Origin: CAYLLT01 sp964591605
GTDB taxonomy: Bacteria; Planctomycetota; Phycisphaerae; UBA1845; PWPN01
Reading direction: 5' to 3'
Assembly: GCA_964591605.1 (NCBI GenBank)
Contig: CAZQEN010000196.1
Location: forward strand, 1-14,140
DNA: 14,140 bases
Positions 1 to 7,230 of this stretch are shown here, in pieces. Below the pieces are notes generated by a model. That model was not told where the DNA came from. It did not search any database and saw nothing but the letters and a program-made list of their open reading frames with translations. How positions within the stretch are numbered: position 1 is the stretch's first letter; each line of letters starts with the position of its first letter. Both the position numbers and the translations under genes were made by a program.

Positions 1-50
1 TCTCTGACCGTCCGTGGGGTTCCGGCCGGGCGGCCCGCGCGGTCGCCCCT

Positions 51-90
51 CAAAAAAGAAGCGGCCCCCATGACGTGACATGGGGGCCGC
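51..90 (-). terminator. Rho-independent terminator after the PEP-CTERM gene
   Basis: A perfect 12-bp inverted repeat (arms 61-72 and 79-90, GCGGCCCCCATG and its complement) encloses a 6-base loop. Read on the minus strand, it is followed at once by a T-rich tract (complement of 51-60, with six consecutive T). It lies about 30 bases past the stop codon of the minus-strand PEP-CTERM gene, so it should end that transcript. Confidence 0.9.
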
Positions 91-120
91 GCAACGTCCG
101 GGAAAGACCAGGTTCAGGCG

Positions 121-1368
121 TCAGGCACGACGACGACGGGTGGCCAGCACGCTGCCCAGCAGCAGGAGACCGATCGTCGTCGGTTCGGGGACCAGCCCGA
201 TGTCATTGAACCATGCACCCGAGGTCACGGTGACCTCGGGGTCCGAGCCGGTGGCCAGGAAGACGGTCACGACGCCTCCGGGACCTGTGGCCGCCGAGGC
301 CGAGACGCTCTGCCACGTGTTGAATGCGCCCAATGCGCTCGACCAGACAACGGAAGCCGCGGCAGGATCCAGCCCGCCGTTCGGATCGATGCCGATCCGG
401 GCATCACTCGTGGCCGCAAACGCGTAGATGTTGCCGCTGACCGTGTAGACCGTGCCGATCGCCGCGCTCACGCGCTGGGCCATGTAGCCTCGTCCGGCCG
501 AACCGAAGAAGTCCACCATGAGCGCGTCATCGCCGGCCGGCAGGCCGCCGGGCGCCTGAGCGACATCGAAGCGGCCGGGGCGACCGATGCCGCCCCCCAG
601 CGGGATCCAGGAGGCCGCGCCCATGAACCCGCGGCGCCCGGATTCATCGCTGCCCATGGCCTTCCAGTTGGTCAGATCGGTGGCGACGCCCTCGAAGTCG
701 CCGTTCTGCAGGCTGGCGTTCGGAGCGGTGTCGTATTCGTAGATGCGCACTCCGTCATAGTAGGTGTTGCGACCGCCGCCGATGGCCGCGGCCGAGGTCG
801 AGCCGATCGAAGCCGTCACCTGAGTGCCGGTGGCCACGATGGATCGCCAGAACTGGCCCGAGCGGATCAGCCCATTACTGCTGGTGCTGCGTCCGACGTT
901 GGAGTCGGCCACGCTGACGTTGAAGGCCTGACCGGTTCCGTTGTTGAGGCCGACACCGAAGCGGGCGTTGGCATCGGCCGTGCTGTTGTCGCGGCGGACG
1001 CCGCCCATCATCACGTACACCTTGCCGGGCGTGGTGCTGATCATCTGCGAGACGCCGTATTGTCCACCGCCGCCGGACCCGCCCAGGATCCGGCTGTGCC
1101 CGCTTTCGGCGGCCCAGCCCGGCTCCGCCTCATAGGTCGCCGCATACTGATCCGACGAACTGCCGGTGCTGTAGCGGGTTCCCTGCCCGCCGCCCGCACC
1201 CGTGTCGAACTGGGTCCACCCATTGGGGACGGTGCCGACGATGCTTCCGCTGGGGATGCCCCCGACGTAGAACTCACCGTTGGTGTCGACGCGCGTCTGA
1301 GCCGACGCCATCGAATGCAGCATCAGGCCTGCGGGGAGAACGAGGCTCCACAGAAGTGTCCATCTCAT
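121..1368 (-). CDS. PEP-CTERM sorting-domain exported protein
   Basis: This is a 415-residue exported protein of unknown function. Residues 1-23 form a signal peptide (Arg2, hydrophobic core, ASA cleavage site). The C-terminus is a classic PEP-CTERM tag: VPEP at 393-396, a hydrophobic stretch at about 399-410, then RRRR at 411-414. In this family the tag is recognised by an exosortase, which cuts it and hands the protein to the cell surface or matrix; no exosortase gene lies in this window. The mature part is rich in Gly, Ser, Thr and Ala with few charges. It looks like two beta-sandwich units, about 30-212 and 215-390, the second opening with NGDFEG as in carbohydrate-binding jelly-roll modules; that fold call is inference. 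The start is well fixed: AGGAGG at 1375-1380 sits six bases before the ATG. The gene stands alone, with its own promoter candidate and terminator. Confidence 0.9.
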   Translation of the reverse strand: MRWTLLWSLVLPAGLMLHSMASAQTRVDTNGEFYVGGIPSGSIVGTVPNGWTQFDTGAGGGQGTRYSTGSSSDQYAATYEAEPGWAAESGHSRILGGSGGGGQYGVSQMISTTPGKVYVMMGGVRRDNSTADANARFGVGLNNGTGQAFNVSVADSNVGRSTSSNGLIRSGQFWRSIVATGTQVTASIGSTSAAAIGGGRNTYYDGVRIYEYDTAPNASLQNGDFEGVATDLTNWKAMGSDESGRRGFMGAASWIPLGGGIGRPGRFDVAQAPGGLPAGDDALMVDFFGSAGRGYMAQRVSAAIGTVYTVSGNIYAFAATSDARIGIDPNGGLDPAAASVVWSSALGAFNTWQSVSASAATGPGGVVTVFLATGSDPEVTVTSGAWFNDIGLVPEPTTIGLLLLGSVLATRRRRA

Positions 1369-1382
1369 GCTTTTCCTCCTCT

Positions 1383-1395
1383 GGCAGATTCTGCC
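1383..1395. promoter_or_regulatory. 13-bp palindrome next to the PEP-CTERM ribosome binding site
   Basis: GGCAGA-T-TCTGCC is a perfect palindrome with one central base, located two bases upstream of the AGGAGG of the PEP-CTERM gene. It could be an operator, or an RNA hairpin that affects access to the ribosome binding site. A near-identical palindrome lies at 1681-1693. Its function is unknown. Confidence 0.3.
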
Positions 1396-1567
1396 GACCG
1401 TTCTTCCTCAAGACACATGGGAAGATGAAGGTGGCTCACCCGCTTGACCTGGGTCTGGTTTCTTCGGGAAAAGGAACCCACAGGAACTGAGGGTGCTGAT
1501 CCACCTCCACAGCTTTCGACCGGTCCGTGGCGGCTCATCGCTTTGACACCGGTACGACGCCAGCTAA

Positions 1568-1596
1568 AACGTATCAGCAGGCTATTCCTGTGTCAA
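1568..1596 (-). promoter_or_regulatory. Candidate sigma-70-type promoter for the PEP-CTERM gene
   Basis: On the minus strand there is a perfect -35 box TTGACA (1596-1591), a 17-base spacer and TACGTT (1573-1568) as a -10 box with three of six consensus positions. Transcription would start near 1561 and give a leader of about 190 bases. The -35 and the spacing are good and the -10 is weak. Confidence 0.5.
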
Positions 1597-1904
1597 GCGC
1601 TCGACGGGCAAAATCGTCGAGATCCAGGAAGGTCCGCACGGCGCGGCTCCAGGGCCCCGGAGCCTCCCGCCGACCGCCGGGGCCGATTCGGCCGCACATC
1701 CCGCTGCCAATTGCCGGTTATAACCTTCGATACCCCATTGGCTTAAAACGACACTGTCTCTGAGGATAGGGGAGACGCGCCTGCGGCGGCCAGAATGCTT
1801 CTGGTCCCGAGCCGGCGGCGGATTCCTGCTCGACTGAACAGGATGGCCGTGTGCGGAGGGGGCCTGGAGTGATCATCGGAATCCGGAAGGTCCAGCCGCT
1901 CAGC
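1597..1904. other. Non-coding stretch between folA and the PEP-CTERM promoter
   Basis: No convincing gene is visible on either strand. The stretch holds several dyads: GGCTCC/GGAGCC arms at 1645-1650 and 1659-1664, the palindrome at 1681-1693, and a perfect 10-bp palindrome GGTTATAACC at 1716-1725 in a locally AT-richer patch. No T-tract hairpin suitable as a folA terminator was found. Confidence 0.5.
1681..1693. promoter_or_regulatory. 13-bp palindrome upstream of the PEP-CTERM promoter
   Basis: GGCCGA-T-TCGGCC has the same design as the palindrome at 1383-1395 and differs only in one symmetric base pair (GGCnGA-T-TCnGCC). It lies about 85 bp upstream of the TTGACA box. The two could be operator sites for one dimeric regulator, or chance in GC-rich DNA. 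Confidence 0.25.
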
Positions 1905-2414
1905 TCAACGGTTCAGGGCACGCTCGTAGGTGCAGAATCGGAAGGAGATCGCGTGGCGCGCGTCCCGCTCGTGCCGCACCTCGTGGACGAGCCGCCAGTC
2001 GGCCCTCTCGAATGGTGGAAAGAACACATCGCCGTCGACGGCCTCGTCGAGCTGCGTGAGATGCATAATCCGGACACGCGGAATCGCCGCTGCGTAGAGG
2101 GCTGCCCCTCCGATGACGAACGCCGGGCCCGGCGTATCGAGCGCCAGCCGGATCGCGTCATCCAGCGAGCGCGCCGGCACCACCCCGGCGGGTAGCCCTT
2201 CGGTCAGCGTCGTGCTCACCACGATCGACGTGCGCCCGGGCAGGGCCCGTCCGATCGACTCGAAGGTTCGCCGCCCCATGATCACCGGATGACCCATGGT
2301 CAGCGTCTTGAAGTGCCGCAGGTCATCGGGCAGGTGCCAGGGAAGCTGGCCGCCGCGCCCGATGACGCCATTGGCCGCGACGGCCGCAATCAGTTCCAGC
2401 CACGATTCGGTCAT
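1905..2414 (-). CDS. folA: Dihydrofolate reductase
   Basis: Reduces 7,8-dihydrofolate to tetrahydrofolate with NADPH in the cytoplasm, returning the dihydrofolate made by thymidylate synthase to the folate pool. The length of 169 residues is normal for the bacterial chromosomal enzyme. Family signatures are in order: AAVAANGVIG (10-19), LPWHLPDDL (24-32) where Asp31 matches the catalytic Asp27 of E. coli, the nucleotide-binding MGRRTFESIG (46-55), LPGRTSIVVS, and VIGGAALY near residue 97. Its ATG overlaps the thyA stop as ATGA (2411-2414), so it is almost certainly translated by coupling from the upstream thyA. No separate promoter is seen. Confidence 0.97.
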   Translation of the reverse strand: MTESWLELIAAVAANGVIGRGGQLPWHLPDDLRHFKTLTMGHPVIMGRRTFESIGRALPGRTSIVVSTTLTEGLPAGVVPARSLDDAIRLALDTPGPAFVIGGAALYAAAIPRVRIMHLTQLDEAVDGDVFFPPFERADWRLVHEVRHERDARHAISFRFCTYERALNR

Positions 2415-3208
2415 ACCGCCACCGGGGCCTTGATGGGCGGGTGCGGGTTGTAGCCCTCAATGGTGATGTCAGCCTCGGTGAATGCGGTAATCTCCCTCAC
2501 TTGGGGATTGAGGCGAAGAGTCGGCAGCGGCCGCGGCTCGCGGGACAGGAGCTCGCGGGCCTGCTCCAGGTGATTCTCGTACAGGTGGGCGTCGCCGAAG
2601 GTGTGGACGAAGTCACCGGCCTGAAGCGAGGTGACCTGGGCGATCATGTGCGTGAGCAGGGCGTAGCTGGCGATGTTGAACGGGACGCCGAGAAACAGGT
2701 CGGCGGAACGCTGGTAGAGCTGGCACGAGAGCCGCCCGTTGCCCGAGACGTAGAACTGGAAGAGGACGTGGCACGGGGCGAGGGCCATGCGCGGCAGATC
2801 GGCGACGTTCCAGGCGCTGACGATGTGCCGGCGTGAGTGAGGGTTGGTCTTGATCTGGTCGATGACGCCCAGAAGCTGGTCGATGGTGTGACCATCGGGA
2901 GCGGTCCAGGCCCGCCACTGCCGGCCATAGACCGGCCCCAGTTCGCCCTGCTCGTCGGCCCACTCGTCCCAGATGCTCACGCCGTGCTCATGCAGATAGC
3001 GAACGTTGGTGTCACCGCGAATGAACCACAGGAGCTCGTGGATGATCGAGCGGGTGTGAATCTTGCGGTTTGTCAGCAGCGGAAAGCCCGCCGAGAGGTC
3101 GAAACGGAGCTGATGCCCGAACAGGCTCCGCGTGCCGACACCCGTGCGGTCGGGCCGGGGCTCGCCTTCGCTCAATACGCGCCGGAGGAGATCCAGGTAG
3201 ACTTGCAT
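2411..3208 (-). CDS. thyA: Thymidylate synthase (ThyA type)
   Basis: Converts dUMP and 5,10-methylene-THF to dTMP and dihydrofolate. At 265 residues it aligns with E. coli ThyA (264) almost without gaps: RPDRTGVGT near the N-terminus (phosphate-binding Arg21), IHELLWFIRGDTN (56-68), the catalytic APCH with Cys146 at the same number as in E. coli, then QLYQRSADLFLGVPFNIASY and a C-terminus ending AVAV. The start is supported by this colinearity, although no Shine-Dalgarno sequence precedes it; the bases just upstream form a GC-rich hairpin (3209-3232). The 191-bp gap back to the Nudix gene contains two further GC-rich hairpins. The gene is followed by folA with a 4-base overlap. Confidence 0.98.
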   Translation of the reverse strand: MQVYLDLLRRVLSEGEPRPDRTGVGTRSLFGHQLRFDLSAGFPLLTNRKIHTRSIIHELLWFIRGDTNVRYLHEHGVSIWDEWADEQGELGPVYGRQWRAWTAPDGHTIDQLLGVIDQIKTNPHSRRHIVSAWNVADLPRMALAPCHVLFQFYVSGNGRLSCQLYQRSADLFLGVPFNIASYALLTHMIAQVTSLQAGDFVHTFGDAHLYENHLEQARELLSREPRPLPTLRLNPQVREITAFTEADITIEGYNPHPPIKAPVAV

Positions 3209-3232
3209 CGCCGGCGGATGTTATCGCCGGCG
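3209..3232 (-). promoter_or_regulatory. GC hairpin abutting the thyA start codon
   Basis: Two copies of the self-complementary octamer CGCCGGCG (3209-3216 and 3225-3232) flank an 8-base AT-containing loop and end directly at the thyA ATG. In the mRNA they could pair into an 8-bp, all-G/C stem in the place where a ribosome binding site would be, and none is visible. Whether it controls translation is unknown. Confidence 0.35.
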
Positions 3233-3349
3233 CGATCACGGGACAAGACAGCATCGCGGTGAGATCGTGTGTGGGAAGGGTGCCCCGCCCCGACGCGCAG
3301 CGCGGGGTGGGGGGACAGACGAGATTCCTTCGCGACCGTCGGTCCTCCA

Positions 3350-3369
3350 CCCCGTTCGTCGAAACGGGG
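3350..3369 (-). other. Hairpin between the Nudix gene and thyA
   Basis: A 7-bp inverted repeat (CCCCGTT at 3350-3356, AACGGGG at 3363-3369) with a 6-base loop lies about 30 bases past the Nudix stop codon. No T-tract follows on either strand, so it is not a standard intrinsic terminator. It could protect the 3' end of the message or attenuate read-through into thyA. Confidence 0.35.
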
Positions 3370-3399
3370 GGGCGCCCAAACACATTCTCAGACACGCAC

Positions 3400-3873
3400 T
3401 CACTGCGCCGACGCGTCTTTCAGTCGCCGCTCGAGCTCATCGAGGAGCGCCACCTGTGCCGGATTCGCTTTCCGGCGGGCGGCGGGGAGGTCGAAGAACT
3501 CCGCCCGGTCGAGCTCGGGGAATTCCTGAATCTTTCCCGACCTCGGCGGCCATTCCATCCTGAACGTGTTGCTGCGCAGGCTGCGGGGATCGCAATCGCC
3601 CTCGAAGGCCCACGCGTGAACGATCTTGCCGCTCTTCTGCTGAATCGGCGACAGCGGGATGTAGGGTCCGATCGGCTTGTACGAGGTTTCCTCCTCGAAC
3701 TCGCGCTCGGCGGCAGCGAGAAGGGCCTCGCCCGGCTCGACCTCGCCTTTCGGAATGCTCCAGGCGCCTTCATCGCGCTTCGCGTGAAGCGGGCCGCCCG
3801 GATGCATGAGCAGCACTTCGAGCCGGTTGCCAGGGCGGCGATACATGAGCAGGCCGGCGCTCACTTTGGCCAT
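3400..3873 (-). CDS. Nudix hydrolase, predicted NTP pyrophosphohydrolase
   Basis: A 157-residue single-domain Nudix protein. The Nudix box runs from Gly43 to about residue 65: Gly43, Glu49, Arg57-Glu58 and the metal-binding Glu61-Glu62 are all in place. The Gly two residues after EE in the consensus is Ser64 here, a tolerated change. The N-terminus (SAGLLMYRR) and the PGGP and WSIPKGE segments match the family of stand-alone Nudix proteins annotated as NTP pyrophosphohydrolases (COG4119-like). Such enzymes hydrolyse nucleoside diphosphates linked to another group; the substrate here cannot be told from sequence. It lies 191 bp upstream of thyA and 160 bp downstream of the HEAT gene on the same strand, so co-transcription is possible but not shown. 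A role in dNTP-pool cleaning would fit thyA/folA next door, but that is inference. No clear ribosome binding site precedes the ATG. Confidence 0.9.
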   Translation of the reverse strand: MAKVSAGLLMYRRPGNRLEVLLMHPGGPLHAKRDEGAWSIPKGEVEPGEALLAAAEREFEEETSYKPIGPYIPLSPIQQKSGKIVHAWAFEGDCDPRSLRSNTFRMEWPPRSGKIQEFPELDRAEFFDLPAARRKANPAQVALLDELERRLKDASAQ

Positions 3874-4033
3874 GGGGAGCCCCCGGGTGTCATCGTACAG
3901 ACCGAAGGGACCTTGCCCGGGCAGGTGTGCAGTCGTCGCAGGTCCGGCGCGGCAGGCCAGACCTTCCCGGCGGGTCGCGGGACCCTCGCTGTACCCTCGC
4001 AGGGCACCGGTGCTTTCGCGCTGCGCCGGGCGG

Positions 4034-6475
4034 TCACTGCCCCTGGCTGTACTGGAGGATGACGTCGGCGACGACGCGACCGGAAAGATTCAGGGCGCCC
4101 ATGGCCTGACTGGCGGCCGTGCGAAGATCGAGATCCGGCAGACCGATCGCCTGCTCGAGAAGCTGCTTGACGACGGCCGGCTCGAGTTGGTTGCCGAAAC
4201 GCCGGCCGGACTCCGCGAGCGCATCGAAAGCCGCCATCCGCAGTGTGGGCGTCTGCTCGGCGTTCAGGGCGACTCCGCCGATGGCCCGCTGAGCGGTGGC
4301 GGAGTCGATCGCAGCCAGGGCGTCGCAGCAGGCAATCCGCAGCTCCTCCGAAGGCTGTGCCAGGGCGGCAGACAGGGCGGGCTCGGCCTGACGAACGTCG
4401 AGAGCCGACGAGCGGTTCAGTGCGACGAGCCGGAGCGTATGCGCAGCCTCGAGGGCCAGATGCAGGCTGGTCTCCGCGGGCAGATCGGCATGTCCAAAGC
4501 GCCCGGCGATCTCATCGCGACGGGCGACCAGTTGTTTGGCGAGATCCGCGTAGGCCGTCTGGCCGTCGGCCACCTCGAAGGCGCGTCCGACGCGGCGGTC
4601 GACCTCGGCCACGCGATCGGCGAGCAGATTATCGTTCGGGCCCACGATCAGAACGATCGGTGTGAGGGCAAATCGCCGGTCCTGGGCGAGCGTGCGGACC
4701 GCCTCGACCACCGTCGGCGTCTGCATCGTCGTAGACAGGAAGATGCCGTCCAGATGGGTGAGTTCGCGGTGGGCGCGCTCCATGGCGTCGCTGAAGCGTG
4801 CCGCGGCCACCACCGAGGCGCCGGTGGCCTTGAGCGCCTGCTCGACCGTCGTCCGGTTTGACTGATCGGGCATTACCAGTACATAGAATCGATTGCCAGT
4901 TAACTGCACCGCCGTGGCGAGCACGGGCACGACCTCCTGGCTGCCGGGGAACGGCTGCTGCGGGAGGGCCCGGGCCAGGGCCAGCGCCGCACGAATGCGG
5001 ACGAGCAGGTCGGGGAAGTGCAGCGCTGCCGCCAGGCTCGCCGCATCGGGGATGGCGGGCTGCACCATGGCCGCGGGGCCGGCCGTCACGTTCAGCGCGG
5101 CGATCGAGCCCAGCGCGATCGTCGGATCCAGATCGCTCACCGCCCGGCTGAGCACGAGCTGGTTGATCGCCGGCCCGAGCGTGCGGGCGAAGTAAATGCT
5201 GCGAGGGAACTCCGCGGGGAGCGTCAGGTCGGCGGTTCTGACCTGCTCCGCGGAGGTCACATCGAGGCCCAGGGCCGCCTCGCGCCTGAAGTTGGCGGCC
5301 AGCCAGAGAGCGCTCACCGCCGGCTGGGCGGGATCGATCGCCAGCGACGAACGGGCGGCACGCATGGCCATCACATACTGGAAGATTTCCGGCGGGACTT
5401 CGACCGGTGTGAGGATGTCCTCGCGAAGATACCAGACGTTGACGCGGGGCTCGCTGGCATCAGGGCGCAGCGAGGGGGCGTTGTAGTAATACTGCTCGGC
5501 CAGATCGCGGAAGAGTTCGGCCGCCGAGCGTTGCTTGATTCTGGGATCGGAGACGACGATGGCATCGATCGCCTGCTGCGCTGCACTCTTCACCGCCGCA
5601 TTGGCCTGGGGATCGCTCAGGACGCGCTGGAGGTAGGGCAGCGCCTGCGGATAACCGAGCTGGCCCAGCGCGTCGGCCGCGGCGCCGCGGACGGCCGGGT
5701 TCGCCAGCGAGAGCGCCTCCACGAGCGGGTTCACCGCTTTCTTGCCCAGCATCGGCAGCGTACGGACGATGAACGGTTGGAGGTTCTGCTGCTTCGGATC
5801 GGCCAGCGTTTCGAGCATCCAGGGGACGGCGTATTCCCCCGACTCGCGGAGTCGCTCGATGGCGACCGCCTCCTGGACCGGTGTACCCGACAGCAGCCCG
5901 AGATTCGCCTTGATACGCTCGGGGCTCATGCGGGCCTGGCGGTGCGACTGGCGGATGACCTCGAGAACCTTTTTGGCGTTCTCGGAGATGGGCGTGTTGG
6001 CGATGATGGTGAGCAGTGTGTCGACGCTGTCCTTGTAGCGTCCCGACAGGTCCAGGACTCTCTTTGCGACCTCCGGCGGAAGCGGGCGCTCCGCCACGCC
6101 GGGCTGATTCAGGAAGGCCTGGGCGAATCTGTCGGCGTACTCGAACTTCCCGACGAGGGCGAAGTTCAGGTAGGCGGCGAAGTTCTCTTCGAGGGGGTCC
6201 TTGCCGGGCAGGTTCACGCCCGGGGGCGGTTGGGGCTCAGCGGCCACGCCTTCGGCCGCCGGTTCGGTGGTCGCCTCGGTGGCGGGGGCTTCCGGGGTGG
6301 TGGCGTCAGGCGGCGCCGCTTCCGGCGTTGGCGGGGCCTCGGTCGGAGCAGGCTCCGTGGGAGCCTCCGGAGCGGGTTCGGGTGCCTGGGCTCGAAGGAT
6401 GCTCAAGTTCAGCAGCAGGAAGGCCGTCGCCAGAGCGAGGGAGCATCTTCGAGGCTGCAGCCAAGTGACGTTCAT
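4034..6475 (-). CDS. Exported HEAT-repeat protein with a degenerate receiver-like domain
   Basis: An 813-residue protein of unknown function. Residues 1-31 are a signal peptide (Arg9-Arg10, hydrophobic core, AQA). Residues 32-87 are a low-complexity Pro/Ala/Glu/Thr linker. Helical HEAT-like repeats cover about 195-306, including AVNPLVEALSLANPAVRGAA, and again about 480-520 and 665-800. Between the last two, about 528-655, is an alternating beta/alpha segment that aligns with the receiver domain of the regulator at 11400-12800 in this window. Its acceptor Asp is replaced by Ser581, and the conserved Thr and Lys positions are Val611 and about Val635, so it should not be phosphorylated. The start is supported by GGAGG at 6481-6485, five bases before the ATG, and by an excellent promoter further up. 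Probable role: periplasmic or envelope scaffold. The pseudo-receiver call is inference from fold pattern; a cobalamin-binding-like or other Rossmann-type fold is the alternative. Confidence 0.85.
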   Translation of the reverse strand: MNVTWLQPRRCSLALATAFLLLNLSILRAQAPEPAPEAPTEPAPTEAPPTPEAAPPDATTPEAPATEATTEPAAEGVAAEPQPPPGVNLPGKDPLEENFAAYLNFALVGKFEYADRFAQAFLNQPGVAERPLPPEVAKRVLDLSGRYKDSVDTLLTIIANTPISENAKKVLEVIRQSHRQARMSPERIKANLGLLSGTPVQEAVAIERLRESGEYAVPWMLETLADPKQQNLQPFIVRTLPMLGKKAVNPLVEALSLANPAVRGAAADALGQLGYPQALPYLQRVLSDPQANAAVKSAAQQAIDAIVVSDPRIKQRSAAELFRDLAEQYYYNAPSLRPDASEPRVNVWYLREDILTPVEVPPEIFQYVMAMRAARSSLAIDPAQPAVSALWLAANFRREAALGLDVTSAEQVRTADLTLPAEFPRSIYFARTLGPAINQLVLSRAVSDLDPTIALGSIAALNVTAGPAAMVQPAIPDAASLAAALHFPDLLVRIRAALALARALPQQPFPGSQEVVPVLATAVQLTGNRFYVLVMPDQSNRTTVEQALKATGASVVAAARFSDAMERAHRELTHLDGIFLSTTMQTPTVVEAVRTLAQDRRFALTPIVLIVGPNDNLLADRVAEVDRRVGRAFEVADGQTAYADLAKQLVARRDEIAGRFGHADLPAETSLHLALEAAHTLRLVALNRSSALDVRQAEPALSAALAQPSEELRIACCDALAAIDSATAQRAIGGVALNAEQTPTLRMAAFDALAESGRRFGNQLEPAVVKQLLEQAIGLPDLDLRTAASQAMGALNLSGRVVADVILQYSQGQ

Positions 6476-6570
6476 TGTGACCTCCGGCGGGAATTCACCG
6501 TATGCACCCGCGGGACTAACGGGGCTCTCGTCGGGCCTCGGGGAGGGACAGTTCCGAGGATTGCCGGGTG

Positions 6571-6598
6571 ATTATAATTTGAGCAGAGGAAGCGTCAA
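6571..6598 (-). promoter_or_regulatory. Strong sigma-70-type promoter of the HEAT-protein gene
   Basis: On the minus strand, TTGACG (6598-6593) and a perfect TATAAT (6576-6571) are separated by 16 bases. Transcription should start near 6564, leaving a leader of about 90 bases before the ATG. It is the best housekeeping promoter in the window. It may also serve the Nudix, thyA and folA genes downstream, for which no comparable promoter was found. Confidence 0.8.
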
Positions 6599-6742
6599 TC
6601 AACAAAAGCTCTCCGTATTCAGGGTGGGCAACATGACTTCACGCCTCCCGTCCCCGAAAACGTGAAAAAGTGCGTCATGACTGCGGCATGACGGCATCTA
6701 ACTTTGTAGAACACCGTTGGGTGAGCCGTTGGGGACGCTGAC

Positions 6743-6907
6743 ATGATCCGCCAATCCTGGGTGTACCGCTGGGGTGCCACCGCGCTGACCTGTCTGGTGC
6801 TGGGCAGTGCACTCGCGGTTCCGGAGCGACTACCTGCCCCTCTTCAATGGACATTGGCCGTTGCGGTCGATCAGGCCGCTCGTTTCTGGCTCTGGGTGAT
6901 GCGATAG
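6743..6907 (+). CDS. Small hydrophobic protein, unrecognised (54 aa)
   Basis: This short ORF reads ATG to TAG with 54 residues and an in-frame stop six codons before the ATG. It starts MIRQSWVYRWG and then has two hydrophobic segments, residues 11-26 (ending SALAV) and about 35-53 (rich in Trp, Ala and Val), separated by a Pro-rich turn. That is the profile of a small membrane protein or secreted peptide. Codon third positions are mostly G or C in the first half, as in neighbouring genes. GGGGAC at 6731-6736 is a weak ribosome-binding candidate, and ATGACT/TAACTT (6677-6682 and 6699-6704) a weak promoter candidate. It is divergent from the HEAT gene and sits upstream of the TPR gene. I do not recognise a family, and it may be non-coding. 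Confidence 0.4.
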   Translation: MIRQSWVYRWGATALTCLVLGSALAVPERLPAPLQWTLAVAVDQAARFWLWVMR

Positions 6908-7230
6908 CCCTCCGACGTCTTTCAGCCCGCATTGCGTCAAAAGCCCATCCCAGTGGACAACCGGCCCGAGCACCCCTGGTCGCTGAAGAGCTCCAAACGT
7001 AAGCCAACTACTGTAAGCTATTTTTCTCAAAAGAGTTAGTGTTGCTGCTCTGTTTCGTAGCGTGGAAGCATCCGGCCCAGAGGTCCGCGTTCCAAGCGGC
7101 GTCCAGTTGACGAAATATCGTCTCACGGTTGACGGTTTTCCGGCTCATCCTGCGATCAAGGAAATGCCGACAGACAGATCACCCATCCACCTGCGCCGCG
7201 CGCCTGGAGGCGCGGTTTGCGCAGCAGGTC
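6908..7230. other. Intergenic region before the TPR gene
   Basis: No clear gene is seen. The part at about 6995-7065 is distinctly AT-richer than the rest of the window and is the likely place for a promoter of the plus-strand TPR/flagellar run, but no convincing -35/-10 or sigma-54 element was found. TTGACG occurs twice (7107-7112 and 7129-7134) without a matching -10 box. The frame of the TPR gene stays open back to a TTG at 7129, so the last 102 bases may be coding. Confidence 0.4.

Noticed and set aside
3070..4062. 330-residue plus-strand frame over thyA and the Nudix gene
   Set aside because: Overlaps two certain minus-strand genes; the protein has no family-like pattern.
5018..6571. 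517-residue open frame on the plus strand
   Set aside because: Antisense to the HEAT-repeat gene, Arg/Gly-rich, no recognisable domain, and it runs across that gene's promoter.
7129..7230. TTG start at 7129 for the TPR gene
   Set aside because: No ribosome binding site and a rare start codon; the ATG at 7231 is preferred, but the longer form cannot be excluded.
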